NCBI GenBank assembly: GCA_022385755.1
Contig: MU278349.1
Coordinates: forward strand, 124,001 to 188,000
DNA length: 64,000 nt
Direction: 5' to 3'
From: Trametopsis cervina
Lineage: Eukaryota > Basidiomycota > Agaricomycetes > Polyporales > Irpicaceae
The translations under genes and the position numbers were made by a program. The notes under the pieces are model-generated. The model ran no database searches, was not told where the DNA came from, and saw only the letters and a list, made by a program, of their open reading frames with translations. Shown here piece by piece: positions 57,737 to 64,000 of the stretch; position 1 is the first letter of the stretch, and the number at the start of each line of letters is the position of its first letter.

Positions 57737-60700
57737 ATGCACTTGTATTTGGCTGAGAACCCTCGTGCGCTGTTTCTAGCGGCGAGCACCCAGGATGGAC
57801 TACATGGCCCTCCAGACAGGGTTCTCGTGTTTCGCGGTGTAGAAGGGAAGCCATCCCAAGCCATCGTCGAGTTCTTGCCTAGGCATGAAGTAGACTTGAC
57901 CAATGCTGTCAAGCTTTCAAATCGGATCATAAAGGGGTGTCTGGGCCTTATATCTATTGCAGGAGGTACGTAAGAAGGATTCGTTCCGTAACTGCGAGCT
58001 AATAGGATGCTTTGGGGGATATAGATATGTTTCTGGCTGTGATCACTTCAGCCACAGAAGTCGGAAACATACGACCGTCTGGGGGAAGGAGTGAATCGGT
58101 GGCAAAGATACACGAAGTTGGATTTTATTGCCTAACATCAGCAGCATGGGACGACTTGGTCACCACGTACGATGCCGCGTCTAGCCCGTCAATGGCAGAC
58201 CATGCCGACAACTTACTTCGTGAAGGCTACCGCGATTCTGGCGCATCGACACCGAACTCCCAGCTGTATGAACACCCGTGCATGCCTCTACAGAAAATCA
58301 TAGGAGCGGGCACCTTTTACTACGCCCTTCAGCCTCACTGGGATTTGTCTTCCAGATTATCCCAGCGGCTTAAGAGAAACTCAACGGCGGTGAAGGATCT
58401 GGCTGTCTACGACGATCGTTTCATTTGGAATGAATACATGGTACGAAGCCTGCTAGATTTCAGGGAACGCCTGGAACCACAAGAAAGAGAAGACTTTGAT
58501 TCCTGTCAATTCATTGTAGGTATCATTTCACTCCCAAAATCGCAAGCATTAACTAGCTCTTAGGTGCTTGTCATACAAGGCTACGTCGGCGTATTCCAGC
58601 TGCCACTGCCGGCTCCTCCGACAAACGGAAGCCCCATGGTTGCAACTATCTCCCTGATCTCCCGACTAGGTTGGAAACGGGCAGGTACTCGGTTTAATAC
58701 TAGGGGCGTTGATGACGATGGCAATTGCGCGAATTTTGTAGAGGTATGCAGCTGTTACTGCTCCCGGACTGTGCTCATGTGTCAGCAGACGGAGACAATA
58801 TTCAGCACAGAAATGAACTCTTTCAGTTTTACCCAGGTTCGGGGTAGCGTGCCTCGTGAGTTATTTCAATCATGCCTAGGCTCATGTTCATAACATAGCC
58901 CAGTATTTTGGGAGCAGCAGGGTTTGCAGACCTTCGGTCAACGGATCCAGATTACTCGACCACAAGCATCTCAGCCAGCCTTCGAGCGCCACTTCGTTAA
59001 TCTATCAGACGAATACGGTGCTGTACACGCTATCAATCTTCTCGGAACGAAGGAAAACGAAGCGACGTTAACGGCCGCATACGCTCGCCATCTGCAAATC
59101 GCACGTAATATGCTCGGCGACTCGGTAAAAATAACTCATTTCGACTTTCACAATGCGGTCCGTCTGTACGGCCACGACGCGGTTATTCGGGAGATCCGGT
59201 GAGAGCCAACCACGCTTAACTCAATAATGATCTGAAGAGAACTTTATAGTCGACAAGAAGCTATTGCGGACGAGATAGAAGCTTTCGGCTTTACCATGGC
59301 CGATGCATTGAGTGATGACGTTATCACTATTCAGAAGGGTGTCTTCAGGACCAACTGTCTAGATTGGTATGATTCTCTCACCTGAATAATCAATAGTAGT
59401 CTGATGTTACACTCAGCTTAGACCGTACTAACTTTGTCCAGGATATCCTGTCAAGAATAGTAATGGAGCAATATCTATCACTCGTCCGAAGGGAGTGGTT
59501 GCATGTCGCCTCGCTGTGGTCGTACCATCGAGAGCTGTGGGCAGAGAACGGCGATGCATTATCCCGTATATATGCAGGAACAGGTGCCTTGAACACCAGC
59601 TATACACGTAGTGGGAAGCGGACACTTGCGGGTATGTCACTCGCCAGCGGCAGATTGCGGACTTGGAATTAAAATTAACGTAGGCGTGCTTTCGGATGCG
59701 ACGAAGAGTGTGTCAAGGGCATACATAAACAACTTTCAGGACAAAGGAAAGCAAATAGCTATCGACATATTTCTCGTGAGTGGTCGTGCACCTTGCTGTT
59801 CTTCACCGCTAATGGGATCTTGCAGGGGAATATCAGCAGTCAGAAACAAGTCACGATATTCGACCCAATTCACGATATCGTCAGGGATACATTAGACAAA
59901 AGGTACGGAATATAATAAAGGCGGGGCCTGCCGCTAAATCACACCAGACTAGCCGAGTATTCTACCACAAAGAGCTGCATAGTCTTCGCTGGCACCTGGA
60001 ATGTGAACGGCCATGTACGAAATCCCCTTGAGGTCGTTAATCTTACTCGTTGAATAATTCCCACTGTAGGCTCCAACATCCGAGTCGCTTTTACCGTGGC
60101 TTTTCCCTCGCCCTAGTATGTCTGTCTTATCATTGAGTGCTGTCTCGTACGCTTATTTGGGCCACCTACAGATGTCCCGGAGTAAGACAATGCCCCCCCT
60201 CACAATATCCTCGTGTCTGAATCCTATTTAGACCCGATATCATTGCGATCGGGTTTCAGGAAATTGTCCCACTCACTGCACAACAAATTGTGCAGACCGA
60301 TCCGGAGAAACGGTATGGCGTAGCCGCATGTCCTTGTCCTCCAGCTAAACGAACCTACCATGTAGGCGGATCTGGGAGGCAAAACTGACAGAGACCCTCG
60401 GAAAACGCCCGAACAAGAAGAGTGAATACGTCTTCCTGCGAAGCCAACAAGTAAGGGTCAACCATTACTTGCGACCACAACTTATTTTGATTGCTTTATC
60501 AACAGCTGGTTGGTACCGCTTTGTTGATATTGGTCAAGACAGAACTAGCGGCTGTCATCCGCAACGTCGAAGCTGCCACTCACAAAGTAAGGCAGATGTA
60601 CATGCTATAGCAGGTTTCCACCTAATATAGCTACACTAGACGGGCCTCCGTGGGATATCAGGTAACAAAGGCGCGGTGGCAATACGTCTTGACTACTATG

Positions 60701-61907
60701 ACTCCGATTTCTGTTTCATCACTGCTCATCTCGCCGCCGGCCACAACAATGTTGAAGAACGCAATGCAGATTACCACACCATTACCAATGGTCTACATTT
60801 TCTAAAAGGGAAGACCATAGACAGCCATCAGTAGGTCTAGTCAAGCTCCGCACCTGCTCATGTTGACGACACATCCCGAAGAAATGTCATCTGGCTCGCG
60901 GATATGAACTATCGCATTGATTTACAGAACGAAAGTGTACGACACTTTGCACAGGTGGACGACTACGATGCTCTCTTAGCGGCTGATCAGGTGCGGCATG
61001 CCTTTGTGAGGGATGAATAGGTCTAACGCCCATCTCCCTAGTTGCGTCAAGTATTGGATCATGGCATAGCCTTCGCAGGATACGAGGAGGGTCCTGTGCT
61101 CTTTCGACCAACATACAAGTACGATTACGGCAGCGACAATTACGACACCAGTGAAAAGATGCGAATACCAGCATGGACAGGTTGGCAACGATTTCCCCCT
61201 TATGTCCAGGCTCTGACTTCTTGCGAAAGATCGAATACTATTCAAGGGCCCCTCGTTGACCCTTTCCGTCTACTCAAGGGCAGAGCTGAAGGGCTCGGAT
61301 CATAGACCGGGTCAGCCCTGTTCTCTCAGTCTGGTTTTTATGCGGCTAACGTCTTACCCAGTGTTCGCAATCTTTAGGGCCGAAATTCGTGTGATTGATC
61401 ATGCAAAACGAGCGAGCCTTTCGCGCTTGCTTCTCGATAACGTTACCTCGACCGCGCCCGGTGAGAAATTGGATGAGAAACTAGCTTCTCTCGCGTTCTC
61501 GAGCGACATCCCAGATTGTACGTCGTAACATGTCTGATCTGACGGCGCCCTGCGTCTCATCGCTACCGTAGTACCTCCTCCTAGCTCGGATGATATGGCC
61601 TGGTGGGATGGACCAGGTATTTATGAACAGTATTCTCATGTGAATGAACACAATAACACATGCATCAGGACATCGAGGAGGCGTTTTCCCCTTGGACCTC
61701 AGCGATGCACCCCATCCACCTAGCGACCCATTCGATTCACCCGCTGAATCCCCCCTGTCCTCTCCATCTTCTTCAGAAGAGGAACTCTACAACAAGCTGG
61801 CTCTTCAGGAACCTCTTGCGCCAGAGCCCGCACCGGCAGCTATCTCGGCTCGCCGACCGCCACCGCCACCCCCTCGCACTACTAAGCCCCAAAGCAAGGA
61901 TAATTAG
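57737..61907 (+). CDS. Synaptojanin-like polyphosphoinositide phosphatase (Sac1 + 5-phosphatase)
   Basis: This enzyme has two catalytic modules, as in yeast Inp51/52/53 and animal synaptojanin, and turns over PI(4,5)P2 and PI(4)P in endocytosis and actin control. The N-terminal Sac1 domain runs to about residue 550 and its active site, split by an intron, reads FRTNCLD + [10 protein letters not shown] (CX5RT). The inositol 5-phosphatase domain follows: [96 protein letters not shown] and [14 protein letters not shown]. The C-terminus is Pro-rich ([13 protein letters not shown]), a probable SH3 ligand. Exons are numerous and small, including a 10-nt exon at 60172..60181. All catalytic motifs are intact. 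It converges on SF3A3. Confidence 0.93.
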
Positions 61908-61995
61908 AAATTCTCGTAAAGTCATTAATATTATGACAACAGGACAAGAGAATGAGCATGATATATGCAGGGTCCGTCAGGGTAGCGGCAAAAGT
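61908..61995. other. Short gap between convergent synaptojanin-like and SF3A3 genes
   Basis: Only 88 bp separate the two stops, so 3' UTRs must overlap on opposite strands. Confidence 0.5.
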
Positions 61996-63886
61996 CTAAA
62001 TGAGACCTTGCTTCTTGAGATCTTCGTACGTTTTTCTGTTGTAGACGTTGCCGTCTTCATCCTCGAGCTCTTCCATAGTCTCTTGTTCGAATATCTCATT
62101 GCGACCCTCTCGCTTCAGCTTTTCAGCCACTGATAAGAGCACAATGATACGTGAGCAACAGTAGAAAAAAAGGGAGACCACTCACATTGAAGGGCATCTT
62201 CTATTCGTGTAATTTCATGGAAGTGCTTGGTGTTCGGTAGACCAAGAGCACGCATACCAAATGCATGCCTCGATTCCTTCAAAGCCGGTCAATCATCATT
62301 ACGATATAGAAATGAACCGAAATGCACCTGGAAATGTCTATCGAAATTTTTCCTATGTATCGGATGAGTCGCGTCAATCATGCGTTTGCTACGATAATTC
62401 GCAGTGCATACCTTCCCATGTAGACATGATCTGAGCATATTTCACATCGATATTCCACCCCGAGGCCATGCAGCTTGTACAACCAGTATGGTATAGGCTT
62501 GCCATCCCAGCCAAGAGGTAGCTTGAGGGGGTTGTATATGCGCTCCTCCTCTTCCTCTTCCTCTCCACCTTCACCAGTCGCGTTCGCAGGTGCAGGCGCT
62601 GCTTTAGGCTTAGCCTGTTCCAGTAGTTCCTGTTCGCGTTCTCTGGCAGTGAGGGAGAAGCGACGTTCTACGTTTGACTTTGTGTCATTAAGAACAGGTG
62701 TAAGAGCAATGAGAAGTTTTGTTGTAAGGTGTGTCAACAACGCGGCGGTACGGTGCTTCGATGTCGACGAGCTGGTGGGTGCACCATTTTGGTTGCTCGC
62801 CGCTGCCTGTGAAGGTGCGGGCCCGTTCGGGTTGATAGGGGGCTCACCAGACTCCGCCTGTTTTGCCGCTGCCTTCACATGTTTTTTTGAGGAGAGATGG
62901 GCATCATATACTGTTTGCTTTGAATACATTTTCTGGCCTACATGCTACATTAGACTATGGCAATGTGATGGTAAAGCTCACTCACACGCTGCACACCATA
63001 TCCCTTCGCCTTCTGGATTCTTGGTCGCCCGATTCTCCTCCCAGCCTTCTATCTCTCCTGCCTCCCATTGGCGATTGAAGACTTCTTCAGCTTCACGTTG
63101 TTGTGTCTCAGTGTCTACTAACGGCTGAGCCCTTCTGATGAACGACAATAGATACGTATGAAGTGATTTAATGTACCTATACAACGGGTGAGTACCTTGG
63201 GAGTTCACATAGCATGGGCATAAACAACTTACAGCTCATAGTCTCTGCTGAGACGACAATCTTTTGGAAGTTCAGAGTGCACTACTATTGATTGAGAGGC
63301 GAGCAAGACATCTAGATACTGCAGGTATCCCAAGCGTTTGCCAATATTTTTCAGGTTGTTGTATGTAGTATGGTTGGCGTAGAGATCCAGGTACTTGCCA
63401 TACTGTTCTTCTCCGGAGAAGAGGAGTGCAATCGCTATGTAGTCGCATATGTGGTCAATAAGTGTGTGCTCAGTGTCCTCAAAACTCACGGTCATCCTCT
63501 TCGTACTCATCGTCTGCCGTGTGGTCATCACCATCGTCCAGAAATGCTGCTAGCTCGTCCTCAAAGCCGCCAGCCACCATCTCGGGATACTTCGCGTAAT
63601 GCTCTTGGATCTTGCCCAGCCGCTTGTAAAACTCAGAAAGGTCCACCGGGTTAGAATTCGCGGAAAGAAGGTCGAGTTCGGCTTTCCTCGCATCCTGGTC
63701 GTCATATGCACTGCCGAGAGCGGCCATACGGGAAGATATGCGGTCCAGCAGCTGAGCAGCCTTATGCTCTGTTTGTAGTTTGACCTCATGGGTGGTTTGC
63801 GGCTTGGCTAGTATCGTGTACAACGCGCGTTCAAAATGCTCTATCTCTTCGTGAGTTTGCCTTTGTACCTCAATGATAGAGTCCAT
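61996..63886 (-). CDS. SF3A3: Splicing factor 3A subunit 3 (SF3a60/Prp9)
   Basis: SF3a60 is part of the U2 snRNP and is needed for pre-spliceosome formation. I start at 63886 because [20 protein letters not shown] aligns with the start of human SF3A3 (METILEQQRRYHEE); an in-frame ATG upstream would add an unrelated leader. The SF3a60-specific N-terminal helices include [20 protein letters not shown], then [20 protein letters not shown]. Two zinc fingers follow: [20 protein letters not shown] with two His, and a matrin-type finger [20 protein letters not shown]. Before the second is the near-universal [20 protein letters not shown]. The C-terminus [14 protein letters not shown] closes exactly as in the family. 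About nine introns. A run of Glu residues and an Ala/Pro-rich linker vary. Confidence 0.94.
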
Positions 63887-64000
63887 TTCGATGAGACGGG
63901 CAGCGAACGCGGTTGGTAGTGCTCTGAGCTGAGATGAGTGGCGTTCATCTTCGTCCCGAGCGCCTTTCGTGCCCACAGCGCAGGGCATTCAAACTCCGCT

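Noticed and set aside
62475..63128. 217-codon plus-strand ORF
   Set aside because: It is antisense to SF3A3; Ser/Cys-rich reading reflects the acidic and Ala-rich coding on the other strand.
63887..63988. N-terminal extension of SF3A3 to an upstream ATG at 63988
   Set aside because: The added residues do not resemble the family, and the second Met aligns with the known N-terminus.

Overview
This is nuclear DNA from a filamentous fungus, most likely a basidiomycete of the Agaricomycetes. Almost every gene is cut by several GT-AG introns of about 50-57 nt, genes are densely packed on both strands, and the proteins (exocyst, U2 snRNP, RNA polymerase I, alpha-tubulin, fungal protoglobin, LCL2) are typical eukaryotic or fungal families. 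I see no rRNA, tRNA, CRISPR array, transposon or prophage. CDS coordinates run from start codon to stop codon and include introns.

Left third (1-24 kb): a 5'-truncated ARF GTPase; SEC15 (exocyst); a HAD sugar or glycerol phosphatase; a Bin3/MEPCE-type methyltransferase; two alpha-tubulin genes in tandem; a hormone-sensitive-lipase-like hydrolase with an acidic insert; a small dual-specificity phosphatase; a protoglobin; a short basic protein; a DUF3245-like nuclear protein; and a Gemin2/SIP1 homologue.

Middle (24-45 kb): two neighbouring GNAT acetyltransferases, the second lacking its N-terminal half; a GPI-anchored Kre9/Knh1-like wall protein; a tail-to-tail pair of quinolinate phosphoribosyltransferase and an ACMS-decarboxylase-like amidohydrolase, which compete at one branch of the kynurenine pathway; an unrecognised coiled-coil protein with a probable 8-nt exon; a Ser/Pro-rich single-pass membrane protein; methylglutaconyl-CoA hydratase; SEC10 (second exocyst subunit); RIX1; an Rrn11-like Pol I core factor; and a Laa2-like protein.

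Right third (45-64 kb): RPA190, the largest Pol I subunit, with its catalytic aspartate loop spread over tiny exons; a 77-residue cysteine-rich protein built from seven exons, missed by simple ORF calling; SF3B6/p14; a gene-poor 3-kb stretch with doubtful small genes; LCL2; a synaptojanin-type phosphoinositide phosphatase; and SF3A3/Prp9.

Functional themes: secretion and membrane traffic (ARF, SEC15, SEC10, synaptojanin, Laa2-like), Pol I and 60S assembly (RIX1, Rrn11-like, RPA190 within 11.3 kb), splicing and snRNPs (Gemin2, SF3B6, SF3A3) and NAD precursor metabolism. The most interesting items are the seven-exon cysteine-rich gene, the micro-exons in RPA190, synaptojanin and the coiled-coil gene, the mosaic intron pattern of the tandem tubulins, and the QPRT/ACMSD pair.
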